Positions 43,910 through 53,203 of a DNA stretch of 64,000 nucleotides are shown piece after piece. The DNA comes from Chitinispirillales bacterium (GTDB lineage Bacteria; Fibrobacterota; Chitinivibrionia; Chitinivibrionales; Chitinispirillaceae), in contig JAITFI010000033.1 of the NCBI GenBank assembly GCA_031281485.1, forward strand, positions 1 to 64,000, in the 5' to 3' direction. The translations under genes were made by a program, and so were the position numbers. The first letter of the stretch is position 1. Each line of letters starts with the position of its first letter. Below the pieces are notes generated by a model. That model saw only the letters and a program-made list of their open reading frames with translations, was not told the origin of the DNA and made no database searches.

Positions 43910-45787
43910 ATGGACGCCACAAACAACGACGCTCCTTTCACCCTGCGGGTGCTCATTGTCGGCGAAGCCGGCGACGGGGTGCTTAGCGCCGGCGACACTT
44001 TTATGCGGACCGCCGCCGCTTCTGGCTTCCACTCGTCGGTGCACAATTGCTTCCCGCCCACCATACGCGGCGGGATATGCAGCGTGCTCGTCACCGTCTC
44101 GGACGACGATTCCGCGGCCCCCTTAAGCACATCCGCCGACTTCGTCTTCGCGCTCAGCAGGGCGTCGCTCGTCGTGCTCGGCGGCACCGACTGCGCCGGC
44201 GGCGTCGACCGCGTCAACGACGCGATCAACCGCGGTACAGATATAAGCGCGATAAACACCGGCGGCGACGGCTCGGACGACACGCAATCCTTCAAGTTGG
44301 ATTTCGGCCTCTGCCCCCATATCAATACCCACCCGCAACTGAAATCCAGTTTTGTAATTGGGGTATTATCGGCGATATTGGGCATCCCCGAAAACCTTGC
44401 CCTGGGCATGATCACCGAAAAACTCAAGTCGAAAAATTTGACGGCGCAAAACGAGGAATCATTCAAGACCGGCTTCGGGTCCGCGTCGTCCGACATACTG
44501 CCGGCGCTACGCGCGGCCAATAGGCACGCCCTGCGCCTCGCCTCGGGACGCCCGGTCTCGGAGGATCAAGTCATTTTAGACGGGAACCGGGCGATAGCGC
44601 TTGGCGCGATAAGCGCCGGCTGCCGTATATACGCCTCATACCCAATCTCCCCGGCAACGCCGATAGGCACCTTCATGGCGACGTACCTACCCGCCTTCGG
44701 GGGATTCGCGTATCAGGCCGAAGACGAAATATCGGCGATAGGGGCTGTGGCGGGGGCGTGGTTTTTCGACATTCCGGCAATGACCGCGACAAGCGGCCCC
44801 GGATTGTCGCTGATGCAGGAGTTCTTGGGTTACTGCTCTATGACGGAAACTCCGGCTGTAATTGTCGACGTACAGCGGGCCGGGCCGTCTACGGGCATGC
44901 CCACCAAACACAGCCAAGACGACCTTATGGCGGTTATATTCGGCGGCCACGGGGAGGGCCAGCGGATCGTTCTGGCCGCCTCCACCATAGACGAGTGCTT
45001 CCACCTGACGATAGAGGCGTTCTACATGGCACGGCACTTCCGCTGCCCGGTGATCCTGCTGACGGACGGCGCGCTGGGAAATCTACAGATGTCATGCAAG
45101 AGACCCGATCCGTCTTTTAACATAAACGGATACCATATAACCCAGCCTCAAAACGAAGACGCGGCGGTTTCCACCGCAACGCCGCAAACCGCGCCGACGC
45201 ATATCGAGGCCCGCCGCGTAACAGGGCTCGAACACGACCCTAAAGGAATGCCGAACGACACTTCGAATAACCGCGTCCGGCAACAGTACAAACGCTTCAG
45301 CAAGATGGACAAGATTGACGGGAACTGCAGTTATTTGCAAACGTTGGACATCGGCGATCTCAAACCCCCGTTGCCTAAGTCGCGATTTTCCGCCAGATTG
45401 CAGGAATCGCTTCCCAAAGCCGACCTATGCGTAATCTCATGGGGCTTCGACGCGGCAATGACGCGCGTAGCGGTGTCCGAAATGCGCAAGCGCGGCATTA
45501 AAATCGCCTGCCTCTACCCGCGCCTCCTCTTCCCGTTCGTCAACGGGCATTACATGGAGCTGCTCAACTTTTGCCCGCGCATAGCCGTGGTGGAGTCAAA
45601 CTACACCGGACAATTAGCCGCTCTGATACGTATGAATACCGAAATCAACCCGATCTCCGTGAAAAAATACAACGGCGAGCCGTTTACTCCGGAAGAGATA
45701 GAGGCGGAGCTATGCGGCATTATCAATATGGAAAAATTCATATCGGATATGAGCGAAACTAATAACGACGGAGCTGCGAAAACATGA
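43910..45787 (+). CDS. 2-oxoacid:ferredoxin oxidoreductase, fused gamma-alpha subunit
   Basis: 625 residues. The N-terminal gamma-type domain (about 12-200) has GEAGDGVLSAGD and NCFPPTIRGG; the alpha part has NRAIALGAISAGCRIYASYPISPATPIG, the TPP-region motifs QAEDEISAIGAVAGA and TSGPGLSLMQEFLGY, then the C-terminal domain with CLYPRLLFPF. This layout matches KorA-type subunits, which with a beta subunit oxidatively decarboxylate 2-oxoglutarate or another 2-oxoacid to an acyl-CoA, passing electrons to ferredoxin. The region around 415-480 is variable and low in similarity to anything I know. The beta gene overlaps by four bases. Confidence 0.9.
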   Translation: MDATNNDAPFTLRVLIVGEAGDGVLSAGDTFMRTAAASGFHSSVHNCFPPTIRGGICSVLVTVSDDDSAAPLSTSADFVFALSRASLVVLGGTDCAGGVDRVNDAINRGTDISAINTGGDGSDDTQSFKLDFGLCPHINTHPQLKSSFVIGVLSAILGIPENLALGMITEKLKSKNLTAQNEESFKTGFGSASSDILPALRAANRHALRLASGRPVSEDQVILDGNRAIALGAISAGCRIYASYPISPATPIGTFMATYLPAFGGFAYQAEDEISAIGAVAGAWFFDIPAMTATSGPGLSLMQEFLGYCSMTETPAVIVDVQRAGPSTGMPTKHSQDDLMAVIFGGHGEGQRIVLAASTIDECFHLTIEAFYMARHFRCPVILLTDGALGNLQMSCKRPDPSFNINGYHITQPQNEDAAVSTATPQTAPTHIEARRVTGLEHDPKGMPNDTSNNRVRQQYKRFSKMDKIDGNCSYLQTLDIGDLKPPLPKSRFSARLQESLPKADLCVISWGFDAAMTRVAVSEMRKRGIKIACLYPRLLFPFVNGHYMELLNFCPRIAVVESNYTGQLAALIRMNTEINPISVKKYNGEPFTPEEIEAELCGIINMEKFISDMSETNNDGAAKT

Positions 45788-46677
45788 GCGACACACAGCA
45801 AAATCGTTACATGAACGGGAACAGCCCATCATGGTGCCCCGGATGCAGTTACTTCACCGTGCTCTCCGCCCTCACGGAGTGCTTCGACGAACGCGGTATC
45901 GATCCGAACGAAATATGCGTGATCTCCGGAATAGGCTGCTCGTCGCGCCTGCCCCTATTCCTGAACACGCACGGTATGCACACCCTGCACGGCAGGCCGC
46001 TGCCGGTCGCCATAGGTTCAAGGCTGGCGCGCCCCGACATCCCGGTAATCGTGGCGACGGGTGACGGCGACCTGCTCTCCATAGGCGCGGCGCACTTCGT
46101 CCACGCCGCGAGGAAAAATTTTGACATCACAGTAATATGCTTGGACAACCGCCTGTACGCCATGACCAAAAACCAAACGTCCCCCACTTCGCCGATAGGA
46201 TACAAAGGATCGCTTACCCCCTACGGCAAACTAAGCGCGCCGCTCAACACCACCGAACTCGCCATCAGCAGCGGGGCCTCCATGGTTTGCAGAAGCTGCG
46301 CCTACGACAAAGCGCACTTGAAAAAGATGATCGACGCCGCAATGAACCACCGCGGCTTTTCGCTGGTGGATGTGATAGCGCCATGCCGTACCTTCGGCGA
46401 TCATGAGAAAGAGATCACCAAGCGGCTGTACGACCTGCAAACAAAGGATCATAAATTCGATGATCGGGAAAGCGCTATGCGCGCGGCGGCGCGGGTGTAC
46501 GACTCGGATAGCGACGAAAACGCCGGAATTCCGGTCGGGGTGGTTTGGAAGAGGGACGATATGCTTTGCTTTGACGACCAAGTTAAGCTGGTTTTGACGG
46601 AAAATGAGGGGAAGTACTCATCAATTAACGATATTCTCGATGAATTCAGGCCCGGCCGCGGCAACGTCACCCAATAA
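45784..46677 (+). CDS. 2-oxoacid:ferredoxin oxidoreductase, beta subunit
   Basis: 297 residues. Cluster-binding Cys residues are seen in SWCPGCSYF and ISGIGCSSRLP, with a further Cys in VIAPCRTFGD. The thiamine diphosphate motif is GDGDLLSIGAAHFVHAARKN...DNRLYAMT. It pairs with the gamma-alpha subunit and is typical of KorB. No delta ferredoxin subunit is encoded here, so a free ferredoxin is likely the acceptor. The gene's end overlaps the convergent amidase gene by 11 bases. Confidence 0.92.
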   Translation: MSDTQQNRYMNGNSPSWCPGCSYFTVLSALTECFDERGIDPNEICVISGIGCSSRLPLFLNTHGMHTLHGRPLPVAIGSRLARPDIPVIVATGDGDLLSIGAAHFVHAARKNFDITVICLDNRLYAMTKNQTSPTSPIGYKGSLTPYGKLSAPLNTTELAISSGASMVCRSCAYDKAHLKKMIDAAMNHRGFSLVDVIAPCRTFGDHEKEITKRLYDLQTKDHKFDDRESAMRAAARVYDSDSDENAGIPVGVVWKRDDMLCFDDQVKLVLTENEGKYSSINDILDEFRPGRGNVTQ

Positions 46678-47269
46678 TCCGAATAATCCGTGTAAGCCGA
46701 GACCAATCAAACAACGGACCGGGGTCGACTTTCGGCTCTTTGCGCAGTCCTAAAGATACAGCCCGCTCCCCCGCTACCATGTCGTGGCCCGCGTAAACCA
46801 TCTTTTTGCGGCGGCGCCCCTCAATATCCGCGCATAAGCCGTTAAGCGCCTCATATTGGGCGTCGGTGAATCCGGAGGATTCTGTGGCTACCAACTCAAT
46901 ACCTATTGAAAATTCGTTTACGCCGGTACGATTATCCGGCTCGGGCATGATGCTCGGTCCGGCGTGCCACGCCTTCATCTCCTCGGGAACCAAACGATAG
47001 ACTTCTCCGTCACGGGCGATCAGATAGTGGGCGCTTACGCCGTAGTCGCAGAATATTTTCAGGAGGCGGGACAGACCGTACGGGTCTTCGGGTGATACGG
47101 CTGAAGCGCTCATATAGTGGATTACTATGGTATCGATAGTATTAAGGCCGGCGTCGGCGCGTTCGGCCCATAGATGTTTTTGACCGGACGACGCGATCAA
47201 AGAACCTATTGTCGCTGTGTCGACAGGGTAATCATTTTCATCGTCCAGAAGACATTCTTTGATATTCAC
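46667..47269 (-). CDS. N-acetylmuramoyl-L-alanine amidase (Amidase_2 / AmpD-like)
   Basis: 200 residues, no signal peptide. Zinc ligands of the amidase_2 fold are visible: His in DTIVIHYMS (about 51), His in YAGHDMVAGE (about 165), and Asp in KVDPGPLFDW (about 182); a further His lies in KAWHAG. The enzyme cuts the muramic acid-alanine bond. Without a signal it is either cytosolic, as AmpD in cell-wall recycling, or exported by other means. Single gene, convergent with the oxidoreductase. Confidence 0.88.
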   Translation of the reverse strand: MNIKECLLDDENDYPVDTATIGSLIASSGQKHLWAERADAGLNTIDTIVIHYMSASAVSPEDPYGLSRLLKIFCDYGVSAHYLIARDGEVYRLVPEEMKAWHAGPSIMPEPDNRTGVNEFSIGIELVATESSGFTDAQYEALNGLCADIEGRRRKKMVYAGHDMVAGERAVSLGLRKEPKVDPGPLFDWSRLTRIIRIIG

Positions 47270-47409
47270 GAATTACCTCCGTTTATAATTCATAAAAGAA
47301 CCGTCCGTACCCGATCGGTCATCTCTTAAAAATACATATTATTGAGCAATAACGCAAGTAACATGAATTTTGGTCGATAGACCGTTGTAAAAAAAGATTT
47401 GCGTTGACA

Positions 47410-47436
47410 GATTGAAATTATCTAATTTTCAATCTA
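47410..47436. promoter_or_regulatory. Inverted repeat over the start of the FolM-like gene, possible operator
   Basis: AGATTGAAA and TTTCAATCT form a 9-bp inverted repeat with a short spacer, ending on the likely ATG at 47436. A TTGACA (47404-47409) lies right before it. This may be a promoter with an operator over a short or absent leader. No -10 box stands out. Confidence 0.35.
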
Positions 47437-48146
47437 TGGGCTTAAATCTAAATCAACGCCAAAGGACGGTCGTGATAACCGGCGCGTCGGATAGAATAGG
47501 CTTGGAATTAGCCAAAGAGTGCCTCGATCTGGGGTATCACGCCGTAATACACTATAGAACGTCTCCGGAGCCGGCGGCGTCCTCTTTCAACGGCGACGGG
47601 CGCGTCGCGTTTATTCAGGCCGATTTAACGGAATCCCCGGAAAAGTTCATAACCGACGTCCAAAAATTGCGGGTTCCGCCCCTTGCCGGGCTAATCAATA
47701 ACGCTTCTGTATTTGAGACGGGCGATATGTCCGCCCCGGATCATTTTGACCGCGTATTGACCGTCAACACATTGGTCCCGCTCAAACTGTCCGCCGCGTT
47801 CGCAAAATCCGTTAAGAATGGCTGGATAATCAACATCACCGACGCGTATATCCATAATAAGAGCAAAAAATATCAAAATTACAGGGTGTCGAAGCTGTTC
47901 TTGGAGGAGATCACCCGCCAGCAGGCCTATCTGTACGCGCCGGCAATACGGGTGAACGCGATAGCCCCGGGAGCGATCCTGCCGGCCGCGGGCGAGGCTC
48001 GGGAATCGTTTGACAGTCTGAAAAAAAATATCCCTATGAACAGAACCGGCGATCCCGCCCACATCCGTCAGGCATTGAGGTTTTTAATCGAGAACGATTA
48101 CATGACCGGCAACGTCATTCAGGTCGACGGCGGATTTGGGCTATAG
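47436..48146 (+). CDS. SDR oxidoreductase, FolM/pteridine reductase-like
   Basis: About 236 residues. A classical short-chain dehydrogenase with TGASDRIGLELA (NADPH-binding, TGx3RIG as in pteridine reductases), LINNASVFETG, INITDAY, and the active-site YRVSK. The start of the fold and the RIG sequence resemble FolM/PTR1 dihydropteridine or dihydromonapterin reductases, though the family is broad and substrate cannot be settled. The ATG at 47436 has no strong ribosome site; the frame extends to a TTG at 47412. It lies convergent to the sugar operon. Confidence 0.8.
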   Translation: MGLNLNQRQRTVVITGASDRIGLELAKECLDLGYHAVIHYRTSPEPAASSFNGDGRVAFIQADLTESPEKFITDVQKLRVPPLAGLINNASVFETGDMSAPDHFDRVLTVNTLVPLKLSAAFAKSVKNGWIINITDAYIHNKSKKYQNYRVSKLFLEEITRQQAYLYAPAIRVNAIAPGAILPAAGEARESFDSLKKNIPMNRTGDPAHIRQALRFLIENDYMTGNVIQVDGGFGL

Positions 48147-48154
48147 TATAACTA

Positions 48155-49153
48155 TCAAACCTCAAAACTCGACTTTTCAGGCAAAATACTCTCAAAAGCG
48201 TCTTTTATGTTCCCCATAACACGCTCGTAATTGCGAATGTACACGTTGTCGTTTAGGCAGACGAGTTTGTAGGTTTGATTTCTTACTGCGGTAACCGCTT
48301 GCCTTGATTTCAGGATCAATGGAAACATCTTCGTATCGTTGTAGGTGTTGTAGGGCTCAAAATTGCCTTTACATACCTGCCATGTTCTAAAAAGTTCCGG
48401 CGTCAGGTCCTTTGACGAGCGGAATCTGTGCGCGGACGCTTCGGTCAATTCGTCTTTTGCGGTTATCCAAAGCTCTTCAAAAGTACTCTTCAGAAATGGT
48501 TGCGCGTTGTGATGCGTTCGCAGCAACATAAACTTTTTACATGGTTTAAAGAGATAGTTCAGGTATCCCTTTTTTCCATAATCTTTGTTGTACCATTTAT
48601 CGGCGAATTTGGTCATTACCTCTTTTTTGTCAAAGTGTTTATTTATAATCCTCAAATTGTTTTTCAGCATTTGAGACCATTGCGACATATCCGAATTGAA
48701 GCGAAAAGCGGCGATATCGCACGGCAAGCCGTTTTTGAAAAAACGCTCTTGGCCCACCGTATTGGTAATGAAGAAATCATCGTTAAAATAAACAAAATGT
48801 TCCGACAATCCCGGTATCTTATGCAAATAATACTCAAGCACGTTGGAATTGAAGCACGGTAAAAATTGTTCCGGTATATAATCTTTGTGGTTGACCGGAT
48901 ATAGTTTTGGATTGGAGAGATTGAGCCACTCCGGCTTTTGTCCGCAAGTGACAAAATGTATCTTGCGCACCCACGGCGCGAACTTTTCCACGCCGCGGAA
49001 CCAATATTTCAGGAAGCCGTAATCCCTGAAACGCGCCTCAGACACTTCATTTTTGGAGTTGTTGATTTTACCGGCATACTTGGTAAACTCAATTTTCCAC
49101 GCAGGATCGTTCATGTCGACCCATGTGACCACTATGTCCACTTCCGTATCCAT
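48155..49153 (-). CDS. Stealth-family sugar-phosphate transferase
   Basis: 332 residues. Stealth conserved regions are clear: CR1 as DIVVTWVDMNDPAW near the start, CR2 as FRDYGFLKYWFRGVEKFAPW, VRKIHFVTCGQKPEWL, and VYFNDDFFI, then a CR3-like region around FLLRTHHNAQPF. Stealth enzymes transfer sugar-1-phosphate units into capsules or other surface polymers, as in hexose-phosphate transferases of Neisseria. It is the last gene of the long minus-strand pseudaminic acid operon and probably links sugars by phosphodiester. No membrane segment. Confidence 0.88.
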   Translation of the reverse strand: MDTEVDIVVTWVDMNDPAWKIEFTKYAGKINNSKNEVSEARFRDYGFLKYWFRGVEKFAPWVRKIHFVTCGQKPEWLNLSNPKLYPVNHKDYIPEQFLPCFNSNVLEYYLHKIPGLSEHFVYFNDDFFITNTVGQERFFKNGLPCDIAAFRFNSDMSQWSQMLKNNLRIINKHFDKKEVMTKFADKWYNKDYGKKGYLNYLFKPCKKFMLLRTHHNAQPFLKSTFEELWITAKDELTEASAHRFRSSKDLTPELFRTWQVCKGNFEPYNTYNDTKMFPLILKSRQAVTAVRNQTYKLVCLNDNVYIRNYERVMGNIKDAFESILPEKSSFEV

Positions 49154-49175
49154 AGGTATCCCTTCCGTTTAAGAT

Positions 49176-50642
49176 TCAATCTTTCGCCTCATCCGTTGGG
49201 ATTTTCAATTTGCCCAACAAACGCATTTGCGTCAATACCCTTAATAACTCCCGCAAAACTTTAGATTTCGTCTCAGAAATTTTCATCGGTTTACGGCTTT
49301 CACTTCTGTCGTACATAACGTAGAAACCGTATTTTACGGCGTCTGTTTTGTCTTGTGCCGGCAACGCATCCGCCGCGATCAACGAAAACGCCTCGTCGGC
49401 GGTTTTCGGTTTGTAGCAAACGTTTAAATAATTATAAAACGCGGCGCACAGCAGTATTGTCGGTTTTCCCCAATAGCAAGCTTCAAGCCCGATAGTAGAA
49501 CCGAAAACCAGTACCTTTTCTACGTTTTCCATGAGCGAATATGAACTTATTTCATCATTGGCCTTAATAATAGTCACATTTTTATACATATCGCCCAATT
49601 CCAAAAGAGACGTATGGTATTTGTACTTTACATCTTTGAGATTTGGGTGTACCCTTAGATAGAAATGAAAATTGGCGTCATTTTTAAAACGCTCTAAAAT
49701 TTCGGCAATACCGCGCGGCTGCGAATCGAATAGTTGGTCGTCGTCATACTCCGGGCCAATAGAGGCAAATTCGTCTTCCGAACTTGTAAAAATAGCCATA
49801 TTCCTCTTTGACTTATCAAATCCGTCCGGTAACGCGCCGTATTTTTGTGCCCGCGTATATATTCTATCGCCAGCGTAAATTGATGCTTTTCTATTCGCGA
49901 AAAATGACTCGCCTATAGCCAATTTCTTATCATCGGTCAATTTTGAGTCGTCCCATACTCTCTTTATTGAATCGCAAAGATATTTTATATCATGCGGAAG
50001 TACGTTTTCAAAAAACATATAACTGAAAAGTCGATTTTTCTTGTCTCTTCTTACATTTTCATACGTTCTTACGGGATATCCAAGACTTTTAGGCAAATCG
50101 AAAAAAGGTCTGGTATCAAAATGGCGTCCGTTGAATAGATGTACCATATCCGGGCGTACTTTTTCCAATATGTTGCTCAACACTTCCGCCGCGATACATT
50201 CTGCTTTAAGGTAACGGTTAAAATAATCTCTGAACTCATTGTTCATATTCGGGTACAAATTCCGTGTCCACGTAACGTATGTGGAAAAAGCCCCATAGCC
50301 TATTTTAACGTTTTTGTAGGTTAATTTTTTTATTTCTTTAACGGAATTATACTCAAACGTCAGCGATTCTACCGCCGATTTACTCTCAGGCGAATAAAAA
50401 TCGGAGTAATACAGTACTTCAGTATTTTTGGGTAACTGACGGAAGAGGGTTTTTCTGTAACTCTTGCACCACGCGCAAATAAGCCATGACTCCCTTAGAT
50501 TTGAGTTGCAAATCTTTATGGTAGAGTCACATACCACTATCTTTACGGTATCACCGCGTGCGACGACAAGATCGGCAACATCCAACAAGGCGTGGTTATA
50601 CCACATTCCCAGCGGATCACATAATTGTATAAGATGCGTCAT
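49176..50642 (-). CDS. Capsule-type glycosyltransferase, paralogue A
   Basis: 488 residues. The C-terminal half carries the capsule-synthesis pattern FYLRVHPNL, then NDEISSYSLMENVEKVLVFG and STIGLEACYWGKP, typical of KpsS/LpsZ-like (Capsule_synth) GT-B enzymes. The N-terminal half has many aromatic residues and a Cys pair (CDSTIKIC, CAWC). It is about half identical to the next protein (50707-52164), and both start MTHLI. No signal peptide. Given its place next to pseI and the Stealth gene, transfer of pseudaminic acid or another sugar to a carrier or protein is plausible. Confidence 0.75.
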   Translation of the reverse strand: MTHLIQLCDPLGMWYNHALLDVADLVVARGDTVKIVVCDSTIKICNSNLRESWLICAWCKSYRKTLFRQLPKNTEVLYYSDFYSPESKSAVESLTFEYNSVKEIKKLTYKNVKIGYGAFSTYVTWTRNLYPNMNNEFRDYFNRYLKAECIAAEVLSNILEKVRPDMVHLFNGRHFDTRPFFDLPKSLGYPVRTYENVRRDKKNRLFSYMFFENVLPHDIKYLCDSIKRVWDDSKLTDDKKLAIGESFFANRKASIYAGDRIYTRAQKYGALPDGFDKSKRNMAIFTSSEDEFASIGPEYDDDQLFDSQPRGIAEILERFKNDANFHFYLRVHPNLKDVKYKYHTSLLELGDMYKNVTIIKANDEISSYSLMENVEKVLVFGSTIGLEACYWGKPTILLCAAFYNYLNVCYKPKTADEAFSLIAADALPAQDKTDAVKYGFYVMYDRSESRKPMKISETKSKVLRELLRVLTQMRLLGKLKIPTDEAKD

Positions 50643-50706
50643 ATTGCTCCTCTTTCTGTAAAGTTAATTTTTACCAAAAAAATGAACAACTCAAACCATA
50701 GACGCC

Positions 50707-52164
50707 TCATCGGCATATCTCTTCTTTTACCGGTATTTTTATACCGTTGAGTAAACGCGCATGATTCAGAGCTATCAAGACTTCCCTAAAAAAGTCAAAC
50801 CGGCTAACTTTGTATTTAAAATCCTGATTCCGATCGTACATACTATAGAATCCGTACTTCAAGGCGTCGGCCCTGCCCTTTGCCGGCAAGCCGTTTGCCA
50901 TTATTAACGAAAATGCCTCTTCGGCGTCTTTAGGTTTGTAGCATATATCCAGATAATTATAAAACGCCGCACATAGAAGTATAACCGGTTTACCCCAATA
51001 AGATGCCTCTACCCCTATTGTCGAACCGAAAACAATCACTTTTTCCACATTCTCCATTAACGAATACGAACTTATTTCATCATTGGCCTGAATCACCGTC
51101 ACATTTGGGTATACATCGCAATATCCGAGCAATGATAGGTGGTACCGATACTTTATCTTTTTAAGATTGGGATGTATTCTTACATAAAAATGAATGTTCG
51201 TATCGTTCTTAAAATGTTCAAGAATCTCGGCGATGCCGCGCTGTTGCGAGGCGAATATTTGGTCATCGTCGTATTCGTTGTCAATAGAGGCAAACTCATC
51301 TTCCGAACTTGTGAAGATGGCGATATTTCTCTTAGATTCGTCAAACCCTTCCGGCATCATGCCGTATCTTTGGTTCCGCGTATAAACCTTATCCCCGGCG
51401 AAAAGCGACGCTTTCCTATTGTTGAAAAATGATTCGCCGATAGTCTTTTTCTCATCCTCGGTTAGGTTTGCGTCGTTCCACGTTCCTCTTATTATGTCGC
51501 AAATAGACTTTATGTTATGAGGGAGGGCATTTTCAAAAAAGATAAAGTTTTTACGTTTGCTTTTGCCTATTTTAAGATTTTCATAGCATTTCGTCGAATA
51601 TCCCAAACTCCTTGAAAACTCAAAGACAGGCCTCGTCTCAAAGTGGCGTCCGTTATAGAGTGATACCAATTCCGGGTGAACCTTATCGAGTACACCGGCC
51701 AAAACCTCTATCAATACACATTCGGCTTTAAGATATCTATCGAAATAGCTCCTAAACTCATCGTTTATGTCCGGATACAAATTGCGGGTAAGCGTGACAT
51801 ACGACGAGAACGCGCCGTAACCTATTTTTACATTTTTGTAGAGTAGTTTCTTGATCGCCGCAACGGAATCGTAATCGAATTTGAGCGATTCAACGACTGA
51901 TTTTTTCTCCGGCGTATAGAAATCTCCGTAGTGTAATATTTCAGTGTTTTTCGGCAGACGGCTAAACTGATTTTTTCTGTAGCGTCCGCACCACGCGCAT
52001 ACAATTTGTTCAGCCTTTGGATTGGATTTGCAGATATTTACCGTAGAATCGCACACCAATATTTTGACCGTATCGCCGCGCGAACACGATTGTTCGGCCA
52101 AACTCAGCATAAAGGCGTTGTCTCGCATATAATACGGGTGAGAAAAGTGTATAAGATGCGTCAT
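50707..52164 (-). CDS. Capsule-type glycosyltransferase, paralogue B
   Basis: 485 residues. It is a tandem paralogue of the preceding-coordinate gene: matching blocks include the CDSTV.ICKSN segment, LPKNTEILHYGDFYTPE, NVKIGYGAFSSYVT, IAIFTSSEDEFASI, and NDEISSYSLMENVEKVIVFG. The two frames are separated by 64 bases. Five bases separate it from pseI. As with its partner, the function is inferred from the Capsule_synth-like C-terminus and the operon. Different acceptor or linkage specificities would explain the pair. Confidence 0.75.
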   Translation of the reverse strand: MTHLIHFSHPYYMRDNAFMLSLAEQSCSRGDTVKILVCDSTVNICKSNPKAEQIVCAWCGRYRKNQFSRLPKNTEILHYGDFYTPEKKSVVESLKFDYDSVAAIKKLLYKNVKIGYGAFSSYVTLTRNLYPDINDEFRSYFDRYLKAECVLIEVLAGVLDKVHPELVSLYNGRHFETRPVFEFSRSLGYSTKCYENLKIGKSKRKNFIFFENALPHNIKSICDIIRGTWNDANLTEDEKKTIGESFFNNRKASLFAGDKVYTRNQRYGMMPEGFDESKRNIAIFTSSEDEFASIDNEYDDDQIFASQQRGIAEILEHFKNDTNIHFYVRIHPNLKKIKYRYHLSLLGYCDVYPNVTVIQANDEISSYSLMENVEKVIVFGSTIGVEASYWGKPVILLCAAFYNYLDICYKPKDAEEAFSLIMANGLPAKGRADALKYGFYSMYDRNQDFKYKVSRFDFFREVLIALNHARLLNGIKIPVKEEICR

Positions 52165-52168
52165 AATA

Positions 52169-53203
52169 TTATCCTTTCGTAATCATTTCTTCAATTAACG
52201 GTACGCCTCCCAAAATATCATAGGCGGCCTTTTTGCCCAAAACGTCCTCATACCTCTTTGTCGAAAGCCCGCCTGACGGACGGATCGATTTTATATTGTC
52301 AGGGGTAAACAACTCCCCCTTTTTCATACTTTTCACCACATATAGCGAACGCCGAAACCTCAGCGACGGAATCTCGGCCTCGGTAGATCCATAAAATACA
52401 TTACCGCGAGACCGATACGCAATATTTATTTCAAAAATTAGTTTTTTCATCTCATCCGGTTCCACAGAAAACACGCTGTCCACCCCGCCGTCAGCCCTCG
52501 AAATCGTGAAGTGCTTTTCAATAACCATAGCCCCCAACGCCACGGCGGCCACCGACACAGACGTTCCGAGCGTATGGTCGGATAGCCCGATAACACATTC
52601 CGGGAACCGCATTTGCATATCGCTGATCGTAAGCAAATTGGTGTTTTCAGGCGCGGCCGGGTAGGTACTGGTACATTTCAGAAGAACAACTTCCGGACAA
52701 CCGTTGCAATGCAACACATCCACGCTCTCTTTTAACTCTTCAAAACCTATCATTCCGGTAGACATTATGACAGGCTTCCCTGTTTTGGCGACATACTTCA
52801 AAAGCGGCAGGTCGTAGTTCTCAAAACTCGCGATTTTATAGACAGAGACACCCAAATCCTCCAGAAAATCAACCGCTGAAAAATCAAACGGCGTGCTGAA
52901 CCCCATAATCCCAGACTCGGCGCATTTATCAAAGATCGGCTTGCTCCAATCCCACGGGGTATACGCTTTTTTGTATAACGAGTACAATGTATCGCCTTTC
53001 CAAAGGCTGTCTTTGTCCTTAATCAAAAATTCGTCCCTGTCGGAATCTATCGTTATGGTATCCGGCGTATACGTCTGTATTTTAAGCGCGTCAACGCCGG
53101 TCTTAGCGGCTTCATCGACAAGCGATAATGCGCGCCCAAGGCTTTGGTTATGATTGCCGCTCATCTCGGCAATGACAAAGGGTTTTGACAGTTCTTTAAA
53201 CAT
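52169..53203 (-). CDS. pseI: Pseudaminic acid synthase
   Basis: 344 residues, NeuB family. The synthase barrel has FVIAEMSGNHNQSL, KIQTYTPDTITID, FSTPFDFSAVDFL, PVIMSTGM and GLSDHTLG; a C-terminal SAF domain (about 285-344, RSLYVVKSMKKGELFT) completes it. It condenses a 2,4-diacetamido-trideoxy hexose with phosphoenolpyruvate to give pseudaminic acid. The MSGNHNQ variant of the N-terminal motif is typical of PseI more than of sialic or legionaminic acid synthases. Its ATG shares a base with the pseH stop (TAATG). Confidence 0.93.
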   Translation of the reverse strand: MFKELSKPFVIAEMSGNHNQSLGRALSLVDEAAKTGVDALKIQTYTPDTITIDSDRDEFLIKDKDSLWKGDTLYSLYKKAYTPWDWSKPIFDKCAESGIMGFSTPFDFSAVDFLEDLGVSVYKIASFENYDLPLLKYVAKTGKPVIMSTGMIGFEELKESVDVLHCNGCPEVVLLKCTSTYPAAPENTNLLTISDMQMRFPECVIGLSDHTLGTSVSVAAVALGAMVIEKHFTISRADGGVDSVFSVEPDEMKKLIFEINIAYRSRGNVFYGSTEAEIPSLRFRRSLYVVKSMKKGELFTPDNIKSIRPSGGLSTKRYEDVLGKKAAYDILGGVPLIEEMITKG

